Source: Microvirga brassicacearum
GTDB taxonomy: Bacteria > Pseudomonadota > Alphaproteobacteria > Rhizobiales > Beijerinckiaceae
NCBI RefSeq assembly: GCF_008757455.1
Contig: NZ_VCMV01000019.1
Coordinates: 1 to 32,820 of the forward strand
DNA: 32,820 nt
Reading direction: 5' to 3'
Positions within the stretch are counted from its first letter, which is position 1. Each line of letters begins with the position of its first letter. The position numbers and the translations under genes were made by a program. The notes below the pieces were generated by a model. The model was not told the origin of the DNA and searched no databases. It was given only the letters and a program-made list of their open reading frames with translations. Shown in pieces: positions 23,400 to 31,739 of the stretch.

Positions 23400-24017
23400 T
23401 TAGCGCGAATAGAACTCGATCACGAGGTTCGGTTCCATCTGGACCGGGTACGGCACTTCCGACAGGGTCGGGATGCGCGTGACGCGGGCCGTCATCTTGG
23501 AATGATCGACCTCGATGTAGTCGGGGACGTCGCGCTCGGCGAGTTGGCTCGCCACGACGACGACCTCAAGCTGCTTCGACTTCTCCTTGACCTCGATCAC
23601 GTCGCCGGGCTTCACGAGATAGCTCGGGATGTTGACGCGGCGGCCGTTGACCCGGATGTGACCGTGGTTGACGAACTGGCGCGCGGCGAACGGGGTCGCG
23701 ACGAACTTCGAGCGGTAGACGACCGCATCGAGACGACGCTCGAGCAGGCCCACGAGGTTTTCGCTCGAGTCGCCCTTGAGGCGGATCGCTTCCGCGTAGT
23801 AGCGGCGGAACTGCTTCTCGGTGATGTTGGCGTAATAGCCCTTGAGCTTCTGCTTGGCGCGCAGCTGCGTGCCGAAGTCGGACATCTTGCCTTTGCGGCG
23901 CTGGCCATGCTGGCCGGGGCCGTATTCACGACGATTGACGGGGCTCTTAGGGCGACCCCAGATATTCTGACCCATGCGGCGGTCAAGCTTATGCTTGGCC
24001 TGAATGCGCTTCGACAT
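23400..24017 (-). CDS. rpsD: 30S ribosomal protein S4
   Basis: The product is a primary 16S rRNA-binding protein of the small subunit. The 205-residue protein has the family length and start ([16 protein letters not shown]) and the N-terminal [15 protein letters not shown] segment. The S4 RNA-binding domain (about 95-160) contains [13 protein letters not shown] and the signature [16 protein letters not shown], and the protein ends NLVIEFYSR. The N-terminal zinc-type cysteines of some S4 proteins are absent (C-minus form). The ATG at 24017 follows AGAGGAA. Unlike enteric rpsD it is outside the alpha operon, with its own upstream region and terminator, which I recall as usual for Rhizobiales. 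Confidence 0.99.
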   Translation of the reverse strand: MSKRIQAKHKLDRRMGQNIWGRPKSPVNRREYGPGQHGQRRKGKMSDFGTQLRAKQKLKGYYANITEKQFRRYYAEAIRLKGDSSENLVGLLERRLDAVVYRSKFVATPFAARQFVNHGHIRVNGRRVNIPSYLVKPGDVIEVKEKSKQLEVVVVASQLAERDVPDYIEVDHSKMTARVTRIPTLSEVPYPVQMEPNLVIEFYSR

Positions 24018-24158
24018 CGCTGTTCCTCTTTGTTGTCGAACGGTTTTTGAGGAACGCGCCCTCCTCTTCCCCTCTCGGGGACGACAGGCCGACAAGAAGC
24101 CGAGCCACGGGTGCGTAAAAATTCAACGCGGCCCAAGACGGACCGCGCGAATGGGTGG

Positions 24159-24187
24159 GCTGTAAGGGGATCGGGGGGAAAAGTCAA
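24159..24187 (-). promoter_or_regulatory. Candidate housekeeping promoter of rpsD
   Basis: Read on the minus strand, TTGACT (24187-24182), 17 bases, then TACAGC (24164-24159) fits the alphaproteobacterial sigma-70 pattern with a good -35 and a loose -10. It would give a leader of roughly 135 bases before rpsD. The rest of the 334-base gap (24018-24351) holds that leader and a palindromic repeat. Confidence 0.45.
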
Positions 24188-24215
24188 TTAGAACCCGAGG
24201 GCAATGCAGCCCCTA

Positions 24216-24320
24216 GCCTCATGCTGAGGAAGGCCGCAGGCCTGTCTCGAAGCACGAGGCGTCTCCAGTGCCAGCTGGAGATCCTTCGAGACGCCGCTAT
24301 GCGGCTCCTCAGGATGAGGT
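24216..24320. repeat. ~107-bp palindromic repeat, copy 3
   Basis: This element has the same arms as those at 4565 and 4700 (GCCTCATGCTGAGGA and TCCTCAGGATGAGG) and the shared ATCCTTCGAGACGCCGCTATGCGGC block. Its inner part differs (CCAGTGCCAGCTGGAGAT). It separates the murI stop (24352) from the rpsD promoter region, so it may stop murI transcripts. Confidence 0.8.
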
Positions 24321-24351
24321 GATTTGAGTCACTCGAACGTCCAGCGGACGA

Positions 24352-25179
24352 CTACCCCCGCAGCGGCATTCCCTCAACGCCGATCCGGGGCAGGCCGGTT
24401 TCCCGCAAGGCGTGGCGCAGCTTGGCGCCAAGGCGGCCGCCATCCGTGAAGACCGCCAGTGCCTCGTCATCCTCGCCGGCCTCGTGCCCGACGACCGGAC
24501 CGCCGAGCAATTGCACCACCCGCCGCGCAATGGCGGGGGCAGGATCGATCCAGGTCACCGGCCACGGCGCGAGCGCGATAAGGCGTGGGAGGAGGAGCGG
24601 GTAATGGGTGCAGGCGAGCGCCACCACGTCGGTGCGGCCGGCCGCCTCCGCGACGAAGCATGGCGCGATCTCGGCGATGAGATCCTCATCCGATACCGGT
24701 TCGCCCGTCAGTTCCGCCTCGGCGAAGCCCGCAAGACGCGTCGAGCCGACCAGATTGACCCGGCAGCCGGCAGCGTAGGTCTCGATGAGGTCGCGCGTGT
24801 AATCCCGCGCCACGGTGCCGGGCGTCGCCAGCACCGTCACGTAACCGGAGCGCGTCGCAAGCGCCGCCGGCTTGATGGCCGGAACGGTGCCGACGAACGG
24901 GATTGAAAAGCGCTCCCGCAGCCGGGGAAGCACCAGGGTCGAGGCGGTATTGCAGGCGATCACCACCAGAGTCGGATCGTGGATCGCGATGAGGCGCTCC
25001 ATCACCGCGAGAACCCGCGCCACCAGCGCGTCCTCGCTCAGCCGGCCATAGGGAAACGCCGCGTCGTCGGCGGCGTAGACGAAACGGGCATCCGGCCGCG
25101 CCTTCAGCACTTCGGAGAAGACGGTCAATCCGCCAAGACCGGAATCGAAGACGAGGATGGTGGGAACGGGAGACGGCAT
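24352..25179 (-). CDS. murI: Glutamate racemase
   Basis: The enzyme makes D-glutamate for peptidoglycan from L-glutamate. The 275-residue protein has FDSGLGGLTV near the start and both catalytic cysteines, in VVIACNTAST and VALACTHYPLL, about 110 residues apart as in the family. The Asp in the first motif and DDAAFPYG complete the pattern. I chose ATG 25179, which places ILVFDSG at residue 8. An ATG at 25239 would add 20 residues with no conserved sequence. It lies between rpsD and the hydrolase-like gene on the same strand. Confidence 0.96.
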   Translation of the reverse strand: MPSPVPTILVFDSGLGGLTVFSEVLKARPDARFVYAADDAAFPYGRLSEDALVARVLAVMERLIAIHDPTLVVIACNTASTLVLPRLRERFSIPFVGTVPAIKPAALATRSGYVTVLATPGTVARDYTRDLIETYAAGCRVNLVGSTRLAGFAEAELTGEPVSDEDLIAEIAPCFVAEAAGRTDVVALACTHYPLLLPRLIALAPWPVTWIDPAPAIARRVVQLLGGPVVGHEAGEDDEALAVFTDGGRLGAKLRHALRETGLPRIGVEGMPLRG

Positions 25180-25255
25180 GACAGCCGGGTTATAGGCAGT
25201 TCCGGCAAGAAGATCGACCAGCATGTAGAACGCCCCCAACCGTCATCTCCGGTCT

Positions 25256-26452
25256 TTACGACCGGGTATTCACATTCTGCGACAGTGTCTGTTTGGTCTC
25301 CGCCGGCGCGAGGTTCAGCCGCCGGCGCGGCCCGCGCTCCGGCTTGTCGTCCTGCCCCTCCACCTTCGGCATGTCGGCCGAGAGGCGGCGCACGGGCCAG
25401 CCGTCGCTCCACGAGCCCATATCGACGAATTTCGGGTCGCGCCGCAGGAAGGCCGCATCCTTGCCGGTGAAAGCCGCATCCGCCGCCATGTCGAAGGTTT
25501 TCCAGAAGGCGAGATAATCGAGGGTATCGATACCGTTATTGCCGAGCTGCTGGGTCAGGATCGTCTGCTGGCCGGACAGGGACATGTCGGCGCTCCAGCG
25601 CCAGGTGTTGCGCACCTTGGGATCGCGCGGCGGGTCCGGCGGCAGCTTGATCGCCCGGATGTCGTAATCGGGCTGGGGCGAGCCGGGCGCGGTCAGTGTC
25701 GCGGTGAGGGCCGGAAAGCCGTGGTCGTCGGAACCCGCGCGCATGAAGAGCTTGCGGCTTGCAGGGATGCTGGTCGCATCCTTCAGGATCTTGCGAGAAG
25801 CGCGGTCGCCCGGAAGGTGGTCGCGGTCGCCGCTCATGGTGATGAGCAGGGTGTCGGGTGCGATGGTGGAGATGTCCTGCAGGAGGATACCCCGCTCCTT
25901 CTCGCTCGTGGTGATGCCGCCCGGCATCAGCCCGAAAATCAACTTCGGCGCCGGGATCTCGTAGGCGACCGCGCTTGCCGCGAGGTTGAGGGCGATCGGC
26001 ACGCCGGCGAGATGGCCGATATAGGCGACGCGATTGACGTCGGGCCGGGCGTCCGCGTCGTTCGCCAAGGCCTCGAGGGAGGTCTTGATGAGGCTCGCCG
26101 CCAGCGCCGAGGCGTCCGCGGGCCGCGACTTGTTCACATCCTGAAAACGGGGATAGAGGACGAGGTTCCCCTTGCGCGCCAGATGCTCGATCCAGCCGCC
26201 GTAAAGAGCCGGGTTCACCGCGCCCCACGAATGGAGAAACACCACGACTGGCCGGGGCTCGGCCGCGGCACCGGCGGCATGGAACACGAAGGTTCCGGCG
26301 CTTGCCGTGCCGATACCGCGCTTCGTCACTTCGGCTCGCTTGTAGTCGGATCCGCCAGGCCCGCTTTCCGGTTGTTTCGGCGGGGATGCCGCCTGCGCCA
26401 GACTGGCGGCAAAACACGAGCCAAGACAAAGGGCGATGAGCGAGCCGCGCAT
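25256..26452 (-). CDS. Secreted alpha/beta-hydrolase-like protein without nucleophile Ser
   Basis: This 398-residue protein has a signal peptide (MRGSLIALCLGSCFAASLAQA, cut near 21-22) and an alpha/beta-hydrolase-like domain: VVFLHSWGAVNPALYGGW (about 70-87), LVLYPRFQ, then YIGHLAGVPIAL at 144-155. The elbow position that should read GxSxG is GHLAG, with Leu148 where the nucleophile should be. SGDRDHLPG (Asp209/211) and SDDHGFPAL (His244) look like the remaining triad. It may be a non-catalytic relative or use another residue. The C-terminal ~100 residues are of unknown kind. It is inserted between murI and trmJ on the same strand. Confidence 0.8.
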   Translation of the reverse strand: MRGSLIALCLGSCFAASLAQAASPPKQPESGPGGSDYKRAEVTKRGIGTASAGTFVFHAAGAAAEPRPVVVFLHSWGAVNPALYGGWIEHLARKGNLVLYPRFQDVNKSRPADASALAASLIKTSLEALANDADARPDVNRVAYIGHLAGVPIALNLAASAVAYEIPAPKLIFGLMPGGITTSEKERGILLQDISTIAPDTLLITMSGDRDHLPGDRASRKILKDATSIPASRKLFMRAGSDDHGFPALTATLTAPGSPQPDYDIRAIKLPPDPPRDPKVRNTWRWSADMSLSGQQTILTQQLGNNGIDTLDYLAFWKTFDMAADAAFTGKDAAFLRRDPKFVDMGSWSDGWPVRRLSADMPKVEGQDDKPERGPRRRLNLAPAETKQTLSQNVNTRS

Positions 26453-26514
26453 GAATGATCTCGAGTCGAAGACGAAGCGCAGGTTTGCGCTTCTTTCCTA
26501 TAAACCGAAGTTCT

Positions 26515-27246
26515 TTAAGGCTTTCTCAATCGCCGTCCCTCCGCAAGGGCACGAATCGCCCCACGAAGGGTCCTGACATCCTGTTCGGTCAATTCCAGGC
26601 GGTGGAAGACATCGCGCATGTTGCGCGCCATGATCGGCTGCTTGTCCGGCGGGTAGAAATTCACCGCCTCCAACTCGGTTTCCAGATATTCGAAGAACGA
26701 CACCACCATGTGGCGCGGCGCCGGTGGCGAGCGCCGTTCGCCGGAAAACGGCAGCGCGGCGCCGGCGAGCTTCCGCCACTCATAGGCCACCAGCAGCACG
26801 GCCTGGGCCAGGTTGAGCGAGGAGAATTGCCCATCGACCGGGAAGGTGACGATGGCGTCGGCGAGCGAGATCTCGTCGTTCTCCAATCCGGTCCGCTCGC
26901 GACCGAACAGGATGCCGACGCCCTGCCCCTCCCCCAGCCGGCTCTGCGCCTCGCCCATGGCCGCATCGGGACCGAGGACCCGCTTCATCTGGCCCCGCTC
27001 GCGCGCGGTGGTGGCGAACACATAATGAAGGTCGGCGATGGCCTCGCGGGCCGTTTCGAACAGCTTCGCGTGCTCCAGCACATGGGTCGCGCCCGAAGCG
27101 GCTGAATGCGCGCCTTTCTTCGGCCAGCCGTTGCGCGGCGATACGAGGCGAAGTTCGCTCAGGCCGAAGTTCGCCATGGCGCGCGCCACCATGCCGATGT
27201 TTTCAGCCAGCTGCGGCTCGACGAGGATGATGACGGGATGCTTCAT
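26515..27246 (-). CDS. trmJ: tRNA/rRNA methyltransferase, TrmJ type (SPOUT)
   Basis: This 243-residue SpoU-class SPOUT methyltransferase matches TrmJ, which 2'-O-methylates position 32 of the tRNA anticodon loop. Motif 1 is LVEPQLAENIGMVARAMANFG (8-28) with Asn16, motif 2 is GILFGRERTGL (111-121) and motif 3 is SSLNLAQAVLL (142-152); together they form the SAM-binding trefoil knot. A C-terminal helical part (about 165-243) is typical. The assignment of residue 32 is by family; rRNA targets are not excluded. The ATG at 27246 gives the family start MKHPVIILVEPQ, although the ribosome site is weak. Confidence 0.92.
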   Translation of the reverse strand: MKHPVIILVEPQLAENIGMVARAMANFGLSELRLVSPRNGWPKKGAHSAASGATHVLEHAKLFETAREAIADLHYVFATTARERGQMKRVLGPDAAMGEAQSRLGEGQGVGILFGRERTGLENDEISLADAIVTFPVDGQFSSLNLAQAVLLVAYEWRKLAGAALPFSGERRSPPAPRHMVVSFFEYLETELEAVNFYPPDKQPIMARNMRDVFHRLELTEQDVRTLRGAIRALAEGRRLRKP

Positions 27247-27340
27247 GTCAGGACTGGACAAACCGATGTTCCGACGGGGCGCCGGGGCCGTTTTCTTTAC
27301 GCCGCCAAAACGCCTCGGCCAATCGTCTTGAGTCCGCTCA

Positions 27341-27378
27341 AAGAAAAGGCCTCCCGAGGGGTCATTCCTGGGAGGCCC
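27341..27378 (-). terminator. Intrinsic terminator after the glycine-zipper gene
   Basis: GGCCTCCC (27348-27355) and GGGAGGCC (27370-27377) form a perfect 8-bp stem with a 14-base loop. On the minus strand TTTTCTT follows. It is about 27 bases after the stop at 27405 and upstream of trmJ. Confidence 0.8.
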
Positions 27379-27404
27379 GTCAGTCCGCGATCCGCCGCAG
27401 GCTT

Positions 27405-27692
27405 CTACCAGCAGCCCCAGCCGCAATAATATGACGGGCGGGCCGCCGCGGCTCCGATCACGGCGCCGCCGATGACACCGACGGCGGCGCCGGCGACCGC
27501 CTGGTTGGCTGCCGCATTGGACTGGGCCACGTTGTTGCGGTAGCCGGCGTTCTGGCAGCGGGCATAGGCCCTGGTGCCGGGTTTCAGCCCCGTTTCGAGG
27601 CAAACGGATTCGGCGTTGGCCATGGATTGTTCAGCCGTTTGACAACCCGCGAGAGCCAGCGCCGTGGCCCCGATGATGATTGCGATGCGCAT
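27405..27692 (-). CDS. Small glycine-zipper lipoprotein
   Basis: This 95-residue protein has a lipoprotein signal (MRIAIIIGATALALAGC, lipobox LAGC, lipidated Cys17). The mature part has Cys31 and Cys46, a glycine-zipper-like stretch GAAVGVIGGAVIGAAAA (about 68-84) that could insert in or pack against a membrane, and an aromatic Cys-rich end (PSYYCGWGCW). Similar small proteins are common in Rhizobiales and have no assigned function. The ATG at 27692 follows GGGAAG. It has its own terminator and is probably transcribed alone. Confidence 0.82.
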   Translation of the reverse strand: MRIAIIIGATALALAGCQTAEQSMANAESVCLETGLKPGTRAYARCQNAGYRNNVAQSNAAANQAVAGAAVGVIGGAVIGAAAARPSYYCGWGCW

Positions 27693-27949
27693 TTCACTTC
27701 CCTGTTTGACGGCCCGGCGATTACCGGACCTAACGGAATGTTGTTACCACAGCCACGCTCCGGGGCGACCCTCCAGAACGTCTGTGCGAACGTTATTCAT
27801 AACATTTCTTCGCAAACGGCGGTGCGCGGGCACACGAAGCGTAGCGGTGGTGGATTGGTCGCCCGCGGGAACACGCGCACAAAAAGTCGCCTGCCCCCAT
27901 TGTTTTGCAATGAAATTACGTTAGTTATCGCCGGCATTTCTGGAATCGA

Positions 27950-28162
27950 ATGGCGATGACGTATCAGTGGCGCGACAGAATCTTGACGAGCCGGCCGCGG
28001 CCGAGCCGCTCCTGGCGGCTGCTCGGCGTGTTTCTCGTCATGGCGCTCATCTTCGTCTGGCTCGCGATGGATGAGCATGTCCCGTTCAGCGGATCGCCCC
28101 GGGAGGTTCCGTGGGCGGGGCTCCGGTCCTCGCATCTCCTCGACAAGCTGCGGTTCGACTGA
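27950..28162 (+). CDS. Small single-pass membrane protein (hypothetical)
   Basis: This is a 70-residue open frame with a basic N-terminus (Arg-rich, residues 8-23), one hydrophobic segment LLGVFLVMALIFVWLAM (about 24-40) and a short polar tail. I recognise no family. Support comes from the clean positive-inside topology and the absence of any other gene in this gap. The ribosome site is weak (GGAA), and a second ATG lies at 27956. It is 150 bases upstream of icd. It could be a chance frame. Confidence 0.4.
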   Translation: MAMTYQWRDRILTSRPRPSRSWRLLGVFLVMALIFVWLAMDEHVPFSGSPREVPWAGLRSSHLLDKLRFD

Positions 28163-28312
28163 GGTCATCGACCCGAGCTCGCCCGGACGAGCAGGGACGG
28201 CGGCAATTGTTATCGCAAGACCGCTTCCCCCCACGCCTGAGCCGCGCTATAGCCCGCGCCATGCAACCCGCCGTCCGGCGGGTTCGATCCTTTTCAAACG
28301 CAAGGTGAGATC

Positions 28313-29527
28313 ATGGCGAAGATCAAGGTTGCCAATCCGGTCGTCGAACTCGACGGCGACGAGATGACCCGCATCATTTGGCACTTCATCAAAGAGAAGC
28401 TGATCCACCCCTATCTCGACATCGACCTGAAATATTACGATCTCGGCGTCGAGAACCGCGACGCCACCGCCGACCAGGTCACGGTCGATGCGGCGGAAGC
28501 GATCAAGAAATACGGCGTCGGCGTGAAATGCGCCACGATTACGCCGGACGAAGATCGCGTGAAGGAATTCAACCTCAAGCAGATGTGGAAATCGCCCAAC
28601 GGCACGATCCGCAACATCCTCGGCGGCGTGATCTTCCGCGAGCCGATCATCTGCAAGAACGTGCCGCGCCTCGTGCCCGGCTGGACCCAGCCGATCATCG
28701 TCGGCCGTCACGCGTTCGGCGACCAATACAAGGCAACCGACTTCAAGGTACCGGGCCCGGGCCGCCTGACGATGAAGTTCGAAGGCAAGGACGGCACCGT
28801 CATCGAGAAGGAAGTGTTCCAGTTCCCGGAGGCCGGCGTGGCCATGGGCATGTACAACCTCGACGAGTCGATCCGCGATTTCGCGCGCGCCTCGCTGAAT
28901 TACGGCCTGAACCGCAAATACCCGGTCTATCTCTCCACGAAGAACACCATCCTCAAGGTCTATGACGGCCGCTTCAAGGATATCTTCCAGGAGATCTACG
29001 ACGCCGAGTTCAAGGACAAGTTCATCGCTGCCGGCATCACCTACGAACACCGCCTCATCGACGACATGGTGGCCTCGGCCCTCAAGTGGTCGGGCGGTTA
29101 TGTGTGGGCGTGCAAGAACTATGACGGCGACGTGCAATCCGACACCGTGGCGCAGGGCTTCGGCTCGCTCGGGCTGATGACCTCGGTCCTGATGACGCCG
29201 GACGGCAAGACCGTCGAGGCGGAAGCCGCCCACGGCACCGTGACGCGTCACTACCGCGAGCACCAGAAGGGCAAGGAAACGTCGACCAATTCGATCGCGT
29301 CGATCTATGCCTGGACCCGCGGCCTCGCCCATCGGGCCAAGCTCGACAACAATGCCGAGCTCGCGAAATTCGCCAACACCCTGGAGAAGGTCTGCGTCGA
29401 CACGGTCGAGGCCGGGTACATGACCAAGGACCTCGCGCTTCTCGTGGGCGCCGAGCAGAAGTGGCTCTCCACCACAGGCTTCCTCGACAAGATCGACGAG
29501 AACCTCAAGAAGGCGATGGCCGCCTAA
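28313..29527 (+). CDS. icd: NADP-dependent isocitrate dehydrogenase
   Basis: The TCA-cycle enzyme converts isocitrate to 2-oxoglutarate with NADPH. The 404-residue protein belongs to the eukaryote-like group rather than the E. coli Icd group. It has [13 protein letters not shown] (11-23), the substrate-binding SPNGTIRN, the metal and substrate segment HRLIDDMVA, the signature [21 protein letters not shown] in the C-terminal half and [13 protein letters not shown] in the cofactor region. The ATG at 28313 follows AAGGTGAG. A strong terminator follows at 29550. In this order icd is usually near alaS, as here. Confidence 0.98.
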   Translation: MAKIKVANPVVELDGDEMTRIIWHFIKEKLIHPYLDIDLKYYDLGVENRDATADQVTVDAAEAIKKYGVGVKCATITPDEDRVKEFNLKQMWKSPNGTIRNILGGVIFREPIICKNVPRLVPGWTQPIIVGRHAFGDQYKATDFKVPGPGRLTMKFEGKDGTVIEKEVFQFPEAGVAMGMYNLDESIRDFARASLNYGLNRKYPVYLSTKNTILKVYDGRFKDIFQEIYDAEFKDKFIAAGITYEHRLIDDMVASALKWSGGYVWACKNYDGDVQSDTVAQGFGSLGLMTSVLMTPDGKTVEAEAAHGTVTRHYREHQKGKETSTNSIASIYAWTRGLAHRAKLDNNAELAKFANTLEKVCVDTVEAGYMTKDLALLVGAEQKWLSTTGFLDKIDENLKKAMAA

Positions 29528-29549
29528 GGCCCTCGTTCATCGTCTCTTC

Positions 29550-29592
29550 AACGCCATGGCCGGACATGTTCCCGCCATGGCGTTTTTGTTTT
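29550..29592 (+). terminator. Intrinsic terminator of icd
   Basis: AACGCCATGGC (29550-29560) pairs perfectly with GCCATGGCGTT (29574-29584) around a 13-base loop, followed by a T-rich tract (TTTGTTTT). It lies 22 bases after the icd stop. Confidence 0.9.
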
Positions 29593-29597
29593 GGCGC

Positions 29598-29873
29598 TCA
29601 CCAGCACAAACGCTCGCGATACGGCCCGCGACGCCCCGTCCGCCACCGATATTCGCAATGACGCCAGTTGCCGGGGCCATAATAGAACGTGCGCCGGCTG
29701 GAACCGCGCCATGTGCAATTGCCGCGCCGATCGCAAACCCACCGGGTCTGCGCCACGAGCGTGTTATCGGTCATGCGTGCATCCGGCCCGAAGAATGCGG
29801 CGGCCGGGGTCAGGAACGCGCCGGCAAGCGTCCAGCCTCCCACCATTGCGACGACGGCAAGCGCAGTTTTCAT
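29598..29873 (-). CDS. Small secreted Cys/Arg/Trp-rich protein (hypothetical)
   Basis: This 91-residue protein has a signal peptide (hydrophobic 3-25, cut near AAA at 24-26). The mature part is rich in Arg, Trp and Tyr with four cysteines: Cys47, Cys53, Cys73 and Cys90. WVCDRRGNCTW and HCEYRWRTGRRGPYRERLCW suggest two disulfides and a very basic surface. Similar short proteins exist in Rhizobiales, without known function. The ATG at 29873 follows TAGGAGAT with good spacing, which fixes the start inside a longer open frame. It is convergent with icd and separated from it by the icd terminator. Confidence 0.78.
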   Translation of the reverse strand: MKTALAVVAMVGGWTLAGAFLTPAAAFFGPDARMTDNTLVAQTRWVCDRRGNCTWRGSSRRTFYYGPGNWRHCEYRWRTGRRGPYRERLCW

Positions 29874-29992
29874 GGCGCATCTCCTAGCAAAGGAAGCCCC
29901 CGTCGATCCGATAAAGCGCCCGCCGGCTTTTCGGTTCCGAAACAACTCCGGCCGACGTAAATCCGAGGGCGTTGGAGCGCCGACCGTCTCCG

Positions 29993-31498
29993 CTACAGGC
30001 GGAAATCGGCTTCGCTGAAATTGAACAGCAGCGAATTCTGGAAGACGATGCCGTGTCCGCCGCCGAGATCGAGCCACACGTCGGTTCCCGACTGGGACAT
30101 GCGGGCGGCGACATCAGAGAACGAATTCAGGACAAGGATCGATTGCAGATCGACCACATCCTCGCCGTGGCGGAAATCCACGAAGGTATCGCGCCCTTCC
30201 TCAAAGTGAACCTGGAACAAATCCACGTCGGCGCCCCCGGTATACGTATCGTCGCCGGCGAGGCCCCTGATCCAATCGCGACCTGATCCTCCATCGAGCG
30301 CGTCATTCCCTTCCCCGCCGAAAAGAACATCGCCCCCGGCGTCGCCAAAAAGAAAATCGTTGCCGTCGAAGCCGGCCACGTAGTCGTTCCCGCCTCCGCC
30401 ATGGAAGTTATCTGCGCCGGACGTCCCGATGATCTCGTCGTTGGCGGATCCGGCCACGACCTGGTTGCTCCCGCTGCCGGTCACGATGCGGAGCCGATTG
30501 TGGGTCGCGCCGGCATCGATGATGTTGTGGCCGTCACCGAGATGAATCTCGATCAGCCCGGGGAACGCCGTCCCGGTCAGGTCGCCGATGGTGAGTGTAT
30601 GGTCGCCATTTCCCAGGCGAAAGAAGATGCTCTCGAAGCGGTGCAGGGTCGTATCCTGCGTGCCGTTCCCGGTCAGTTCGCGCACGTGGAGCTCGCGGCT
30701 CGTGCTTCCCTTCACGGCCTCGGCCATGACGGTCCAGACGGACCCGAAATTGGTCTTCGGCACGACGAACTGCGCCATGTCGGCCCCGTTGAATCCAGCC
30801 GTGACGTCGTTCACGCCGCCGACGGCCCGATACAGGATCCGCGTGAAGGTCGCCGATGCATCGACCGTATCATTCAAGCCGGCGATCTCGATCAGGCCGG
30901 TCGCAAGATCGGTCCGGAAAAGATTGCCGATCGTGATCGTTCGGCTTTGGGCGTAGGACGGCTCAAAGAACAGGTGTTCGATGCTCTTGGCTTCGACAGT
31001 GTCGATGCCGTTTGCCACCATGACATTGTTGTTGCGGGTCGCCGAGATCGTCAGGTTGCTGGCGGTCTGGCCCAGGCCGTCCCTGAAAGCCGCGAAGTCG
31101 CGGCCGCCGCCGCCGTTCATGAAGTCGCGCTGGGAGCCGATGAGCTCGTTGAAGTAATGCCGGAAGGTGTCGTCGCCTTGGCCGCCATACATGAAATCGC
31201 TGCCGGCGCCGCCATCGAGGGTGTCTTTTCCGGCAGCGCCGGAGAGGAGGTCGTTCCCGTCGCCGCCGAAGAGCCGATCGTTGCCGCTGCCGCCGTCCAG
31301 AAAATCGATCGCCGTCCCGCCATCGAGGATGTCATCCCCGGTCCCGCCAAACAGCTGGTCGGAGGCGTTGCCGCCGTTCAGGATATCGTTGCCGGCATAA
31401 CCGAAGAGGAGATCCCGTTCACCGAGGCCGTCGATGATGTCGTCTGCCCCGGTCCCGAACAGGCGATCGCGCGAAGAAGTTCCTCGGATGGTAGCCAT
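29993..31498 (-). CDS. RTX-type calcium-binding protein with internal duplication
   Basis: This 501-residue, acidic, cysteine-free protein without a signal peptide is probably exported by a type I system. Residues about 12-111 hold RTX nonapeptides of the GGxGxD type (for example GGTGDDILD, GGSGNDRLF, GGDGNDLLS), as do 355-425 (GGGGNDYVA, GGEGNDALD). These form calcium-binding beta-rolls. Between them lie two similar units, about 131-238 and 239-358, sharing the I(E)(H/S)(L/I)FF, T(I/L)TIGDL/NL and GLIEI segments. The C-terminus (about 430-501, ending EADFRL) is likely the secretion signal region. No transporter gene is in the window. ATG 31498 was chosen because the repeats begin soon after it. 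The function is unknown. Confidence 0.87.
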   Translation of the reverse strand: MATIRGTSSRDRLFGTGADDIIDGLGERDLLFGYAGNDILNGGNASDQLFGGTGDDILDGGTAIDFLDGGSGNDRLFGGDGNDLLSGAAGKDTLDGGAGSDFMYGGQGDDTFRHYFNELIGSQRDFMNGGGGRDFAAFRDGLGQTASNLTISATRNNNVMVANGIDTVEAKSIEHLFFEPSYAQSRTITIGNLFRTDLATGLIEIAGLNDTVDASATFTRILYRAVGGVNDVTAGFNGADMAQFVVPKTNFGSVWTVMAEAVKGSTSRELHVRELTGNGTQDTTLHRFESIFFRLGNGDHTLTIGDLTGTAFPGLIEIHLGDGHNIIDAGATHNRLRIVTGSGSNQVVAGSANDEIIGTSGADNFHGGGGNDYVAGFDGNDFLFGDAGGDVLFGGEGNDALDGGSGRDWIRGLAGDDTYTGGADVDLFQVHFEEGRDTFVDFRHGEDVVDLQSILVLNSFSDVAARMSQSGTDVWLDLGGGHGIVFQNSLLFNFSEADFRL

Positions 31499-31739
31499 GG
31501 ATTGACCCCAGGTTGCCGTTGAGTTTGTCTGCCGCGGATCGATTAGCAACACGAGTCCCGCAGAGAGTCTAGGTTTCTATGGCTAAAATAAAAATCATTG
31601 CCTTGCGGTAGCGACGTTGGCGACCGAGCGGCACTGTCTTTCCGCAATCCTCCTGGTTGCAATTTCTGGAAACAATCTTTCCTATGCCAGTTATGAACCT
31701 GCCTGCACCAGCTCGCTATTCCCCGATGAGGAGACCCGG

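Noticed and set aside
28247..29332. 361-codon frame opposite icd
   Set aside because: Antisense shadow of a highly conserved enzyme gene.
30401..31522. 373-codon frame opposite the RTX gene
   Set aside because: Its Val/Ala/Glu repetition is just the reverse of the Gly-Asp RTX repeats.
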